Part shown: positions 1 through 10,161 of the stretch, piece by piece
How the letters are laid out: each line of letters opens with the position of its first letter
Numbering within the stretch: position 1 is the first letter of the stretch
NCBI GenBank assembly: GCA_038659295.1
Contig: JASNGC010000003.1
Location: 248,001 to 312,000, forward strand
Direction: 5' to 3'
DNA: 64,000 bases
DNA from: Enterocytospora artemiae
Taxonomy: Eukaryota > Microsporidia
Translations under genes and position numbers: made by a program
Notes under the pieces: model-generated
What the model was told of the DNA's origin: nothing
The model's input: only the letters and a program-made list of their open reading frames with translations
Database searches by the model: none

Positions 1-1894
1 ATTTGTAGCCGTATACCAATTTTTGATGGAGACCACCCTGACAGAACTTGTCTTTGGCTTGTGGAGCCATTTCAAAAGTAACAATATTTTCAATGACTCG
101 GCTTCTTTCCTTTACATTACAAAATAAATCATCCTCAATAACTCCCCTCCCCACAACCAACTTCTCCTTCGAGCGATAGCCTACTGTGGCTGAATCTCCT
201 CCTACAGTGAACCCCATACTACAAATGGGCTCCAACTTCTCAAATAAATCTGGGTGGTTGCACACCTTCTTCAGATGCATCACAATATTCTCATAGTCCA
301 TTTTGGATTGAATGATTTCATCATAAAGTAAAAGCTGTCTGTTACTCAGCTCACATTCAATTATAACTATCTCCTTTGCCCCAATTTCATCCTTAATGTC
401 ATCCTTGTGTCTGCGTAGCATAAATGGCTTCAGGATTGTATGTAGTTTACTGATCTGCTGCTCATCAATATAATTTTCTCTAGAAAACCACTCCGAAAAT
501 TCATTCAAGCTATCAAAAAGTGTGGGCATAATAAAGTGCAGCAATGCCCACAACTCAGTCATCGTGTTCTGAATCGGTGTTCCAGTCAACAACAACCTAT
601 TCCTTGTCTTGAAACTCAAAAGGCTTTTCCACCTTAGTGAGGAATTACTTTTTATGGCCTGTGCCTCATCCAAAATCATATACTGAAACTTCATCTTCTT
701 CAATATATTTTCATCTCCAATTGCAATTTGATAACTGGTAACTATCACATTCGCACTTTTGAACTCCTTTCTCAGCTCTTTTCTTTCTGAAACCGACCCC
801 CAGTAACTCACTACCTTAAATTCCGGAATAAACTTCTCAAATTCATTTACCCAGTTGTGTAAGGTAGAGGCTGGGGTTACAATGATAAATGGTCCATCAA
901 TGCCGTGCGACTCATAAAGATATCCCAAAAAAGCAATAGATTGAATGGTTTTACCCAAGCCCATATCGTCGGCCAGAATACCATTAATCCCCTGGTTATA
1001 TAAGCTAATGAGCCAGTTCACACCTTTAAGTTGGTAGTCTCGGAGCGAGGCCTTTAAAATAGTAGGCTGGGAAACCTCCCTATGCACATAAACGTCGCTG
1101 CCAATTCCTGTTTCATGTCCAGTATCGGCGCCGGATTGATGGCCTGATTTATCAAATTCTTTAGCTATTTCCATTTGTTTCCTGGCTGCCTCAATTCCCT
1201 CTTTCATGCCTTCCAAGTCCTCATTATTACATTTTCTATTCAGGAAATAACTAGCAAATGACTCTGTTTGGTTCAGTAAATAGTTGAATTTCCTTCTCTG
1301 CCGATTTTCTTCATCAATCTCCTTCAATCTCTTCTTGTTCAAAATCGCCTTCTTTTCTTCATTCTTTATCTTTTCAGCTTTACTTTTTATTGATTTCTTC
1401 AAAAATATTGACAGCTCTTTATGAATTCTCTTCGATTTCAAAACGGGATTTATCTTACTTGTCTTCCCCAGGCTTCTTTTGACTTCTCTAGCACAAAGAA
1501 TAGATATTTTCTTGTTTTGGTTCAAAATATTTGAGTAGTTCGAGGTATGGATCCTATAGGCAGAACCAAAAGACTTACAAATAGAAGTTAAAATGTCTGA
1601 GACAGAGGGGACAGTCTCGGAAAAGATACTCTTGCCATTGGACGTACTTTTATCTACACAGGTATTGTGAGGTAACTCACGTCTTGCTAATGAGGTCTTG
1701 CCCATCATGTCTGCATTCCCAAACTCCTTCCCCTTCTCTCTTCTAATTTTCTCCATAAATATTTCTATTTGATTATTTGTGAAGTTGCGAGTCGGTTTTT
1801 TTGACAATACTTTCCAAGTTTTACAAAATTCCGGCATACTTTGTCCTAAGTCAGAATAAATCTTTTGCAACTGCTTCAATTCGGATTCCTTCAT
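1..1894 (-). CDS. INO80: INO80 chromatin-remodelling ATPase (C-terminal part beyond left edge)
   Basis: Snf2-family ATPase of the INO80 nucleosome remodeler, acting in the nucleus. The 631 visible codons hold an N-terminal region, a DBINO-like segment ending in RRKFNYLLNQTESFASYF, then the Snf2 N-terminal ATPase lobe. Walker A DDMGLGKT is at about residues 309-316 and the DEAQ box is at 409-412. HLKKVCNHPDLFE lies near the visible end. The second helicase lobe lies outside the window, so the gene is cut by the edge and not necessarily broken. The start is an ATG directly preceded by CCCC. The DBINO segment separates it from ISWI or Swr1; the family call is firm and the orthology likely. Confidence 0.88.
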   Translation of the reverse strand, partial: MKESELKQLQKIYSDLGQSMPEFCKTWKVLSKKPTRNFTNNQIEIFMEKIRREKGKEFGNADMMGKTSLARRELPHNTCVDKSTSNGKSIFSETVPSVSDILTSICKSFGSAYRIHTSNYSNILNQNKKISILCAREVKRSLGKTSKINPVLKSKRIHKELSIFLKKSIKSKAEKIKNEEKKAILNKKRLKEIDEENRQRRKFNYLLNQTESFASYFLNRKCNNEDLEGMKEGIEAARKQMEIAKEFDKSGHQSGADTGHETGIGSDVYVHREVSQPTILKASLRDYQLKGVNWLISLYNQGINGILADDMGLGKTIQSIAFLGYLYESHGIDGPFIIVTPASTLHNWVNEFEKFIPEFKVVSYWGSVSERKELRKEFKSANVIVTSYQIAIGDENILKKMKFQYMILDEAQAIKSNSSLRWKSLLSFKTRNRLLLTGTPIQNTMTELWALLHFIMPTLFDSLNEFSEWFSRENYIDEQQISKLHTILKPFMLRRHKDDIKDEIGAKEIVIIECELSNRQLLLYDEIIQSKMDYENIVMHLKKVCNHPDLFEKLEPICSMGFTVGGDSATVGYRSKEKLVVGRGVIEDDLFCNVKERSRVIENIVTFEMAPQAKDKFCQGGLHQKLVYGYK

Positions 1895-2193
1895 GGGGTT
1901 GCAGCAGAAAAATTATTTAGTAGCTAGAATTCGAAGTTTTATAGGGATAAAATGGATGAAAACATTGGTTTAATACAAATATGAGCTAGGTTTATTGAAG
2001 CCAAATTAATGAAACACACAAGTTAGATGGTTTTTTGGATCAATAATATCTGCCTGAGGATATCTCAGCATTTATTAAAACATGCATGATTAGTGTATTT
2101 GCTCCACAATCATTTGGGCTATTTTGTTTGTTTATTCCCTAAAACATCAATGAAACATTAAAAAATATATTAGTTGCTTCGATAACATTTTTA
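1895..2193. other. Divergent intergenic spacer
   Basis: About 300 bases separate the diverging INO80 gene and the secreted-protein gene. It must hold both promoters. The CCCC of the INO80 start is at its left edge; I see no such run next to the right-hand start, no RNA gene and no repeat. Confidence 0.5.
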
Positions 2194-4221
2194 ATGAAGA
2201 TATTGGCTGGCTTTGTTCTGCAAGATTTTATTTTTTACACAGTTTCTGCGTATGGAAGGATAGTCATTGTTGATGATATTGGATTAGATAAGAAAACTAA
2301 TGGTTTAGTAAAAAGAAATATCGAAAATAACTATAATAGTGATCAAGTCGATCTAGTCAACGGAGATAGTTTTGTGGATAATATAAAGGCTGCATCTGCA
2401 GCCAAGCCCGGTAGTAATCTTATAAAATTGAACAAGCCCATAAAGCTCAGTAATTCGATAAAACCAAGCAGTGCTACAGGATTAAAAACAGGGAACAGCC
2501 ATAGGTTTGATGGAGCACAGCCATTGCAAGGCAAAGAAGGGAGTCTGATAAAGGTTAAGGGCATTAGGGATAACATAGCCAATGATAAATTAATGGGAAA
2601 CATAAGAAATATATTAAAAGGAATTGAGCCACAGAATAAGGCTCTAGAACAAACAGATACTGATGGGAAGAACATATTGTCAAGTTCTACAAGTGTAGAT
2701 AATAGCAAGCAAAATGTGGGTGGTAGTAGAAATGGTGATAATGGCATACAAGATGGAGATAGTGGTAAAAGAAATAATAATGGAGGCGGTAGTGAAAGAA
2801 AGGAAAATGATCTTGAGGAAGAAAATAATCAAAACCAGAAAAAAGATGATACTTTTGATGACAAGGATTCTAAAGCAGAAAAAAGGCATCACAAAAGGGG
2901 AAAGCATGAGATTAGTAGTGATTCGAGCAGTGATGAAAGCAGTGAGTATTATAGAAAAAAGTTTGATAGAAATAAACACAGAAAGCATCATAATCGGAAA
3001 AGAAGTTCTGAAAAAAACGGGAAAAAGGACAATCATGAGGCCACAGAAAGCGAGGTGAGTGATAGCTATAGGAATAGTGAAGAGACTGCCAAGGAAGGTC
3101 CTTTACACCACTCAAAAAAAGATATAGAGATAGGAAAATCATTTAGAGAAAAACCAAATCTATATGATCTATTCCATCAAAATAGTGGCACAGCTGATGG
3201 AGCCAAGGAGGACAGTGAATCCAATGGTGGATTGTGGGCTAAAGCCAATGAGAATATGGTTGAAAATAGTACCAAGGACTCTTTTAGGGACAATCATAAT
3301 GCTAAGGATGGTTTAGAGAATGATAAAGAGGTAACTTTACCCTCTGGTGATCTGGGGAACTCTCAAGGTGGATTGGTAAATCAAAACAATTATAGCCCAA
3401 AGATTGATCCAATACCATTGTTTATAAAGAGTTCTACAGATCCTCAGAATACTCATAGATTTAATGTCCACTTATCATTGGATAAAAACTATGGGTTCCC
3501 ATCAAAAAGTGGCCTTGATAAAGATAATACCCCCTCAGCCCAAGAAAACGACCTCTTGAGTAATCTTACTCGTGCAACACCCATTTCTAGCAATAACTTT
3601 CTGGATATTCATAATCACGATATTTTGCATGCTGATGATGCCAGACAAAAATATCTGAAGTTGAAAATAGAAGAATCCAAAATGAGCAACTTGGAGTTGA
3701 AGGAGAAATCAGACAGGCTTCTAAGTTTACAGAATGCTATTGTGGAAAAGATTGAAAAACTAAATATTAAAAAAACCTTGATCAAAAATCAATTGGGTCA
3801 ACTAAGATCGAAAATAGGTAACCTGGAAAGAGCTGCAGAAACAAGTATAAAAACAAAAAACGAAACCAACAGTAAAATAAAAATCAGCGAAAATGAAAAG
3901 TCACATCTATTTAAAAAATTGAACGAGGAACAGAATAAGTTAAACTACCTAATCGATCAAACAAATTTATTAAATAAGCAAATTAGTAGGTATGAATTGG
4001 AGAAAAAGGAGGATGCAAATGAGCTGTGTCTGAATGAAAACAAACTGAAGGAATACAATATCCTGTATGAACAACTACAAAAAGATAGTGTCTTGGTCAA
4101 AAATAGAATGGAGGATATTGAAAAGAAACTGAGAAAAGAAGAAGCTATACAGAGTAGACTTGAAATAGAAAGTGGAGACATTGAAGACAATGGACATCTA
4201 CCGTTATTTGTAAGGTACTAG
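2194..4221 (+). CDS. Secreted, highly charged coiled-coil protein of unknown function
   Basis: I do not recognise this 675-residue protein. A hydrophobic N-terminus (about residues 1-20, MKILAGFVLQDFIFYTVSAY) looks like a signal peptide. Residues about 30-480 are low-complexity and rich in Asn, Asp, Lys, Ser and Gly, including a Lys/His/Ser/Glu tract around residues 230-290. Residues about 480-665 form a long heptad-like Lys/Glu/Leu coiled coil. No cysteine pattern or catalytic motif is seen. Unlike most genes here, it has no CCC/GGG run beside its ATG. A polar-tube, spore-wall or host-exposed structural role is possible for a secreted protein of this composition in a microsporidian, but that is inference. 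Confidence 0.75.
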   Translation: MKILAGFVLQDFIFYTVSAYGRIVIVDDIGLDKKTNGLVKRNIENNYNSDQVDLVNGDSFVDNIKAASAAKPGSNLIKLNKPIKLSNSIKPSSATGLKTGNSHRFDGAQPLQGKEGSLIKVKGIRDNIANDKLMGNIRNILKGIEPQNKALEQTDTDGKNILSSSTSVDNSKQNVGGSRNGDNGIQDGDSGKRNNNGGGSERKENDLEEENNQNQKKDDTFDDKDSKAEKRHHKRGKHEISSDSSSDESSEYYRKKFDRNKHRKHHNRKRSSEKNGKKDNHEATESEVSDSYRNSEETAKEGPLHHSKKDIEIGKSFREKPNLYDLFHQNSGTADGAKEDSESNGGLWAKANENMVENSTKDSFRDNHNAKDGLENDKEVTLPSGDLGNSQGGLVNQNNYSPKIDPIPLFIKSSTDPQNTHRFNVHLSLDKNYGFPSKSGLDKDNTPSAQENDLLSNLTRATPISSNNFLDIHNHDILHADDARQKYLKLKIEESKMSNLELKEKSDRLLSLQNAIVEKIEKLNIKKTLIKNQLGQLRSKIGNLERAAETSIKTKNETNSKIKISENEKSHLFKKLNEEQNKLNYLIDQTNLLNKQISRYELEKKEDANELCLNENKLKEYNILYEQLQKDSVLVKNRMEDIEKKLRKEEAIQSRLEIESGDIEDNGHLPLFVRY

Positions 4222-4582
4222 TTAAAGACATGCACAATTGATTTTTTATTAAATGCCATCAGCAAAATATTCTATCCGATGTATCTAAATAATATCTGGT
4301 TAGTGTTTATTAGTGATGCTCCAATGCTATTTAAATAACTAAGCAATTAAAGCTACTTTATATTGTATAGTATATTTCCTTTGGAGCAGCTTTCTAAAAG
4401 AGTAACTTATTGAACACTAAAATATCTTATTATCACATGGAAATAACAAAGGTAGCATACATACCTTTAGTTGATGATTTCACGAAAAATTTGAAGATTT
4501 TGCTGAAAATGGAGGCAGCGTTGCAGATATTTTAATGTTTTCTTAAACAGCTATTGATTCTTAGTTGCAAGTGATATGCCAT
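4222..4582. other. Convergent intergenic spacer, nothing recognised
   Basis: This AT-rich spacer lies between two converging genes. It contains AATAAA-like sequences suitable for 3' end formation and a loose TGATGAT...CTGA pair near 4476-4510 that is too closely spaced for a convincing C/D snoRNA. No coding region is supported. Confidence 0.4.
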
Positions 4583-7500
4583 TCAAAACTTTATTAACTT
4601 ACTGAAATCGGGCTTTTCAATCCTGGGAATAGCAGGGTCGTATTCTCTTTCATACTCCCAAATTTTGTCAATCTCCGAAACGATCAAATCTTTTGTACTA
4701 TTGTATATTTCATTATACATCTTGGAGTACTCTTTCATTTCAAACGTCTCAAATATAATGAATATTTCTATGGTATTATCTCTCCACTCAATCAGCTTTT
4801 CACCGAGGATTCTTATTTGATTCTGAACATATTCATTTTCAAACTGTCCACCTGGTCTATCCTTACTTAGGGGATTCTTGGAGCTTTTAGAAGAATATGA
4901 AAGGGTAGTTTGGCTCTGGTCAATCCCAGCCATCTCCATCCTCTCTCTAACCGAATAGATTCGATCTCTATTTTCTATAAATGCCTCTCTGATGTCATTG
5001 ATGACCACAATATCGTTTCGGAAGTATTCGATTGATATATTCCTGATAGACTCCAGGAAGGACTCTTTGGTGTCCAAATTACTCTCATTTAAGTAGATGT
5101 CTATAGCATTTACCAAATGTTTGCCTTCGAGATAGCTTTCCAAAGCCTTTTCTGGATTATTCAGATAAATTTGATATATTTGCCCCACAGAATTGTAATC
5201 TTTTATGAGTAAAAGCCTGTCAATGGTGTCGTAATAGAAATCTGGAAGTTTTCTAAATATGCCACCACCCGTATTTGTGGGTTTGTGAATATCTCTATCG
5301 TTTAAATCGAAAGTGGTACTGGTATGACCAGTTTGAAGATCATCACCTTCATTAAGCTTAAATGCTTGCCTCCAAAATAGGTTTTCATCAGCAATCTCAA
5401 ATGCCATTTGTAGATTGGCCCCCAAAATATATAGATAGTGTGATTTTAATAAATCTGGTTCACATTGAGCAACCAATTCATATAAATTCACTCCAAATGT
5501 ATTGAATCTGGAATACATCAACAAATCATTGGATAGGGAATACTTCCTAGTATAGTCTATCAGATCTATGGCCTCCAAAACATCATTTCCAGACAGGTAA
5601 ATCTGCTTAGATTCGTTATCGCATATGGCTCTTTCTGACCTATTTCGAACTTTTGTGTGGCAATACTGCTTAATTTTTAGGAACAGTGACTCAGATCTCA
5701 TTTCCAAATAATCATAAATAGAATCCTTACTATTCAAATGGGATACAATGGAACTATAATCTCTTTGACATGATTTAAAGGCCAATTCTATTTTTAATCG
5801 ATCCAAGGTTCGGATGGCTCCATTTAGTATTTCATCCTGAGAAGTATTTGATAGTAAGCATTTCATCATCGATGTATAATCATCAATAAAAAATACCAAA
5901 TCCAGACGTTTTAATCTTTTGAAAAGATATACCAACACTTTAACATTGCTCCTCTTAAGCAATTTAAAAGTAATATTCAAAATATCACAAATATTCTTAC
6001 ATGGAACATTGTTTGTCTCGGGCAACACATCAGAATTGAGCCTATTTCCACCAAAAACACTGTTCACATAGTGCTGATCAAATATCATACTTTGGCTGTC
6101 ATCAACATACCCTGCATTCAATAAATGCTCCAAATTTTCAGTTAAAACGTAAGGTGTAGTACTACTCAAGGTTATTCTACTAAGTGAGTCTGTCAGGGGA
6201 TTTAACTCACCAGGTGATTCTTCTGATTTACGGATTTTATTATTACCGACAAACTCCTCCCTAATATCAACTCCGTCTACTTTGTAGATACTTTGCGGAT
6301 CAAAAATTCTTTTCATTCGAGCGATGAAATCAAATTCAAACAATATATCACCAGTTATGTCAAATTGTTCCAGTAAAGAAATGATTTGGTCATCTTTAAA
6401 CCTTGATATTATTGTTAGATCTATCCTGTCAGAACTGAAAAATATGCTATAATCGACATGATTTATATCGCATAGATGTGCTGCATCCGAAATTCTGTTG
6501 TTTTTAATATATTCAAGAATTATACTCCTTGAAAAGAGTTTGTTAGTGGTAGTTTCCAAGGAACCGAAACGGGTTTGTGAAATGATTTTGTTTCCAACAA
6601 CACTCAGAATAGACATTCCATCATCACAGAAATAGTTACATAGAGGAAGTAAGTTGGTGGATTTTGGTGCATTACATCTGTCAGTATCATGCAGTTCTCG
6701 ACCAAGAGAATCCATTATACTTTGCTTAATTTCAGTGTCGACGATTTCTAGATCTTTGTTGGCATCAAATCTTTGATCATCATTATTCTCCTTAAATCCA
6801 CATATTATCAACAAGTTTTTAGTGTTGTAAATTACATATTCTCCATACAATAAAAAAGATAAAGCGTTTTCGTATTCTATCTTTTTTTTAGTTAGCATGT
6901 CATAAATAGTTAAAACTGATTGATTCAGAAGTCCTAGAAAACGATCATTAATTTGTATATCAAACTGTGCTTTCAGATCAAACTTCATTGCCAACAGATT
7001 ATTACCCAAATATACTTTCCCAGAGCTATATAAAGTCACTGTTGAAAGTTTGAATGTTTTTATAGATACGATGGGCTCTTCAGACAGGTTATTTATGGTT
7101 TTAGGCACACTGCCAGTTTCCAAATCTACAATCTTGTTTTCATAAGTCCTACCAATCAAAGCATCACGGTGTATAAAAAGATCGCATACATATGCATTTC
7201 TTAGTGTATGATCAATTTCAAATAGCCTTGCCAGCACCAAATCACTATCGTTAACTATTAAATACTTATAGATAAATCTTCGACTTTTGATAAAAACCCC
7301 ACCATCAAATTCTAAAAAAGAGTCAACCTGATTTTCAAAAGTGAGCTTTTTATAATAAAAAGGTGGTGGGATCAGGGATTTGTGAAAGTTCGTGTAATAT
7401 AGATTATTTCCATCAATGACAAACTTTGATGATGAAAATTTATAAATATATATCTTCATCAGATTTGTGTCAGACCTCAAAATTATCGAATTACCTTCAA

Positions 7501-8398
7501 TTTTTAGGAGTCTATATTGTAAAGTATTCATTTCAGGAGTGTTGGAGCATTGAGAAATATCGAATTGTAGCTTTTTGTACCATTTAAAGTTTGAAAGGTG
7601 CCAAACTGTCATTTCATTGGTCAAGCTGTTAATACAACAAAGTAACTCAACTTCACCAATAGTAATGATTTCTAATCCATCACACTGAAAATATATGGGT
7701 TCTCCATGTTCCAAGCCATTTGGCTCGTAAAAATAAATCCCACTAGTTTTTGCCAAGGCAAACTTGTTATATTTGTAGATGAATGCAACATCTGCAATAC
7801 GCTCAGCTTTGCCACTCTGAATGGCTGTGTGCTCAACCTCTGTGGATTCATTAGCACTACCTATGCAGGAAATTTTCTCTAAATTTATATTGTATATTGT
7901 TACAGAATCCTCAGTTACTATCGAGAATATTTCATCACCCCACCTAATTTTGCAGGGTTTTTCAATACTAATTGGTGCTGATCTGATCATTTCAAAATAT
8001 GCATTAAAAAGAATAATCTCCACCTCTGTCAAAACTATTATTTTGTCCTCTTTCCACGAAATATCCAAAACCTTTTCGATAATTTGGCCGATATTTTCGA
8101 CGGACTTTAGAAACTTGTTAATTCTGAAAAGGGAAAGATGGCTTTTGCAGCCTTCATGATCCTCTTCTCCAATGAATAAAAAATCATAATCCAAATTGGC
8201 GAAGTATTTCGTACGAAATGGCAAATTTATCGACTCACAGCTATGTGAACACCTATCCCCGTTGGCAAAACTACCATTCTCAGTGGAATTATCCATGGTA
8301 AACTTCAAAACCCTTCCTTCTACAGTGGCATCATTGTCATAAAAAAAGTCCCTTTCAAAAGATGAGGATTCAACCGTTTTTATCTGAAAATTCTCCAT
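4583..8398 (-). CDS. ELP1: Elongator complex subunit 1 (Elp1/IKI3)
   Basis: This is the scaffold of Elongator, which modifies wobble uridines of tRNAs. The length of 1271 residues fits the usual Elp1 size of about 1300. The N-terminal half alternates short beta-strand stretches as expected for two WD40 propellers. It carries the Elp1 hallmark FYEPNGLEHGE, with the Asn at residue 227, and the C-terminal half is helical and TPR-like. The start ATG follows CCCAG. The rest of the sequence is strongly diverged, so the call rests mainly on the hallmark, length and architecture. Confidence 0.7.
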   Translation of the reverse strand: MENFQIKTVESSSFERDFFYDNDATVEGRVLKFTMDNSTENGSFANGDRCSHSCESINLPFRTKYFANLDYDFLFIGEEDHEGCKSHLSLFRINKFLKSVENIGQIIEKVLDISWKEDKIIVLTEVEIILFNAYFEMIRSAPISIEKPCKIRWGDEIFSIVTEDSVTIYNINLEKISCIGSANESTEVEHTAIQSGKAERIADVAFIYKYNKFALAKTSGIYFYEPNGLEHGEPIYFQCDGLEIITIGEVELLCCINSLTNEMTVWHLSNFKWYKKLQFDISQCSNTPEMNTLQYRLLKIEGNSIILRSDTNLMKIYIYKFSSSKFVIDGNNLYYTNFHKSLIPPPFYYKKLTFENQVDSFLEFDGGVFIKSRRFIYKYLIVNDSDLVLARLFEIDHTLRNAYVCDLFIHRDALIGRTYENKIVDLETGSVPKTINNLSEEPIVSIKTFKLSTVTLYSSGKVYLGNNLLAMKFDLKAQFDIQINDRFLGLLNQSVLTIYDMLTKKKIEYENALSFLLYGEYVIYNTKNLLIICGFKENNDDQRFDANKDLEIVDTEIKQSIMDSLGRELHDTDRCNAPKSTNLLPLCNYFCDDGMSILSVVGNKIISQTRFGSLETTTNKLFSRSIILEYIKNNRISDAAHLCDINHVDYSIFFSSDRIDLTIISRFKDDQIISLLEQFDITGDILFEFDFIARMKRIFDPQSIYKVDGVDIREEFVGNNKIRKSEESPGELNPLTDSLSRITLSSTTPYVLTENLEHLLNAGYVDDSQSMIFDQHYVNSVFGGNRLNSDVLPETNNVPCKNICDILNITFKLLKRSNVKVLVYLFKRLKRLDLVFFIDDYTSMMKCLLSNTSQDEILNGAIRTLDRLKIELAFKSCQRDYSSIVSHLNSKDSIYDYLEMRSESLFLKIKQYCHTKVRNRSERAICDNESKQIYLSGNDVLEAIDLIDYTRKYSLSNDLLMYSRFNTFGVNLYELVAQCEPDLLKSHYLYILGANLQMAFEIADENLFWRQAFKLNEGDDLQTGHTSTTFDLNDRDIHKPTNTGGGIFRKLPDFYYDTIDRLLLIKDYNSVGQIYQIYLNNPEKALESYLEGKHLVNAIDIYLNESNLDTKESFLESIRNISIEYFRNDIVVINDIREAFIENRDRIYSVRERMEMAGIDQSQTTLSYSSKSSKNPLSKDRPGGQFENEYVQNQIRILGEKLIEWRDNTIEIFIIFETFEMKEYSKMYNEIYNSTKDLIVSEIDKIWEYEREYDPAIPRIEKPDFSKLIKF

Positions 8399-8665
8399 CT
8401 GGGATGGTTTGTAAAATTTTTATCTAAAGTTTTGGAAAATCAGCCTAATAAGGGATTCCATGCACATCACTTCGGTTGTGTCTTTTAAAGACCCATATGA
8501 AGAACTATACTACAAGTTTTATAGACGTGACAAATTGTCTTTTGGGTATCCTTAATTTAGGTGTTGTAGTGGAGACTATCTGTTATTTTTGTTAGCAAGG
8601 TAAGAATTTGTTCTAGCAATTTATTATAAAATAGTCCAAATATAAAGAACCGGGTTGCTTTGGCG

Positions 8666-9469
8666 TTAAACCTTATTTAAAAGATAGAATGTAGTGTTAT
8701 CAATCCAGCTATAGACTTTAATATACATTGAATGCATAAAATAGAATGTTAGCAATACATATACAATCTTATCGAGTGTGAATCCAAACTCACATATTCT
8801 CCAGAGTGTGAAAATATAGTTGAATGAGGACAAGGCTTCTTTCTCAATATATAGTTTGTATATGGATAAGGTAACAGTGACATATATCATTGATGAGAAA
8901 TTAAATATTGTCTGGCCAAAATGATAGTTTGTTATAAGGTTACGAAACCAGTTGCAAACAAATGCATTATTAAAGTATCTAGCACATACCTGAGACTCAA
9001 AATCTGCTGATGGAAATGTATATTTAGGTTCAGTATCCTCATATTTCACAAAAGTGGGTTGATATTTGATTCCCGAAGCAATTTTTTCTACAAAACTATC
9101 TCTAGACCCATACTCTATGTTGATTATCTCTGGCTGCACCAGATCATCAATAACAACCTTAAATGCCCTAATTACAATGTTTACCAAGAAGCTGGATGCA
9201 ATGAACGTTACTAGAATAAATAGGGTTGTAAGAAAACATAATGCAGAACCCTCAAGTTGTTTTTCCCCATCGACGGTATACTTGCCGGTACACTGCTCAC
9301 AGAATTTCACCTGTATGAGTCTTTTCCCTTTAAATCTCCAATACTGTAGACAATTTTTGTGAACGTACTTGACACTACCCTTACAGTCACATGGGCTTAT
9401 CAATTCATGGGTATCGGAAAATGGATCTGCATCACAATAGCATATCCGGCAGAACCTTTCGTCTTCCAT
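8666..9469 (-). CDS. RING-CH (MARCH-type) membrane E3 ubiquitin ligase
   Basis: The protein has 267 residues and an N-terminal RING-CH zinc finger with the exact C4HC3 order: Cys7, Cys10, Cys27, Cys29, His37, Cys40, Cys57, Cys60, and Trp44 after Cys40. Such domains recruit E2 enzymes and ubiquitinate membrane proteins. Hydrophobic segments at about 76-103, 185-205 and 232-258 suggest several membrane passes. It is much shorter than Doa10/Ssm4, so it is better seen as a MARCH-like ligase of the ER or endosomal membranes. The nearest CCC is about 20 bases before the ATG. Substrates cannot be inferred. Confidence 0.85.
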   Translation of the reverse strand: MEDERFCRICYCDADPFSDTHELISPCDCKGSVKYVHKNCLQYWRFKGKRLIQVKFCEQCTGKYTVDGEKQLEGSALCFLTTLFILVTFIASSFLVNIVIRAFKVVIDDLVQPEIINIEYGSRDSFVEKIASGIKYQPTFVKYEDTEPKYTFPSADFESQVCARYFNNAFVCNWFRNLITNYHFGQTIFNFSSMIYVTVTLSIYKLYIEKEALSSFNYIFTLWRICEFGFTLDKIVYVLLTFYFMHSMYIKVYSWIDNTTFYLLNKV

Positions 9470-9800
9470 AAAGGAGATATAACTTGGGTATTAGAAGTAG
9501 AGCTAACCAATAGACAAGAAAAGGAGAAAGATCTTACACAAAAACTAACAATAATTACACTAAAATGTTTGCTTTCTTGGCACAATGAACAACAAATGCA
9601 CAATGCTTCCTTCCAGCTGGTCTCTACTCAAAATGGCAGAATTAGACAAAAATCTCTTTCCGTGGCTTCTGAGCGCTTTTTGATTATGGGCAAAGTAAAA
9701 AAAATATTTAATGGAAATTTTTTACAAAAGGAAGCTATTGAGAAAAGAGACCAGTGTGATAACCGATATCAATAGAAGCAACAAACAATACCATGTGATT
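9470..9800. other. Spacer between U2 snRNA and RING-CH gene
   Basis: These bases hold the promoter of the leftward RING-CH gene and the 3' flank of the leftward U2 gene. A plus-strand open frame runs in from the RING-CH antisense side to 9775, but its composition and lack of a start signal do not support a gene. Confidence 0.4.
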
Positions 9801-10007
9801 GGTTGTGTTGTCTCAGGTAACAAAACTGTTATTAAAATTTGTTGTCTACACAACCTCCGCATCATTCCACAGGACTATGCAAGCAATCATCTCCGTGGAC
9901 GAATCAGGCAATCCAACATTGTTTATTCTCTTGCGAGAAATTGTCGGCTTCTACACCGACAAATACAGATACTACACTTGATCAAAGCTTTCGCTCAGAG
10001 AAGTGAG
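9801..10007 (-). ncRNA. U2: U2 spliceosomal snRNA
   Basis: The minus strand carries the invariant branch-point recognition sequence GTGTAGTATCTGT (complement of 9965-9977), preceded by GATCAAGT exactly as in canonical U2. The 5' end, near CACTTCTCTGAGCG, matches the CGCTTCTCGGCC start of other U2 RNAs, and a GAAA-capped stem I follows. Downstream are a perfect 7-bp hairpin (TTGTCGG/CCGACAA), a GCAA-capped hairpin (TTCTC/GAGAA) and a terminal stem closed by GGTTGTGT/ACACAACC. U2 pairs with the intron branch site. The 5' end is uncertain by a few bases and the 3' end is set by the terminal stem. I could not place the Sm site with confidence. Confidence 0.9.
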
Positions 10008-10161
10008 GGGAAAAAAACAAAAAATTAAAAGCAGCCCACAGGCACAATCCTAATGCTTCTTGCAGCCCCGACTGGACGATTTAATTTAATCAAGAGGATG
10101 TGGATAAATCATAGTGCCGAAAACAGCATGTTTCAAATAACCATTAGCTGTGAATTAATCT

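Noticed and set aside
2680..3142. Antisense open frames within the secreted protein gene at 2194
   Set aside because: They are by-products of low-complexity Lys/Asn/Ser codons read on the other strand.
4476..4515. TGATGAT followed by CTGA, a possible C/D box snoRNA
   Set aside because: The boxes are under 35 bases apart and no terminal stem is seen.
9359..9800. Plus-strand open frame antisense to the RING-CH gene
   Set aside because: It shadows the zinc-finger gene and runs into the U2 flank; no start motif or protein-like composition.
9711..10028. Plus-strand 105-codon open frame
   Set aside because: It is antisense to the U2 snRNA, which explains the conserved sequence.
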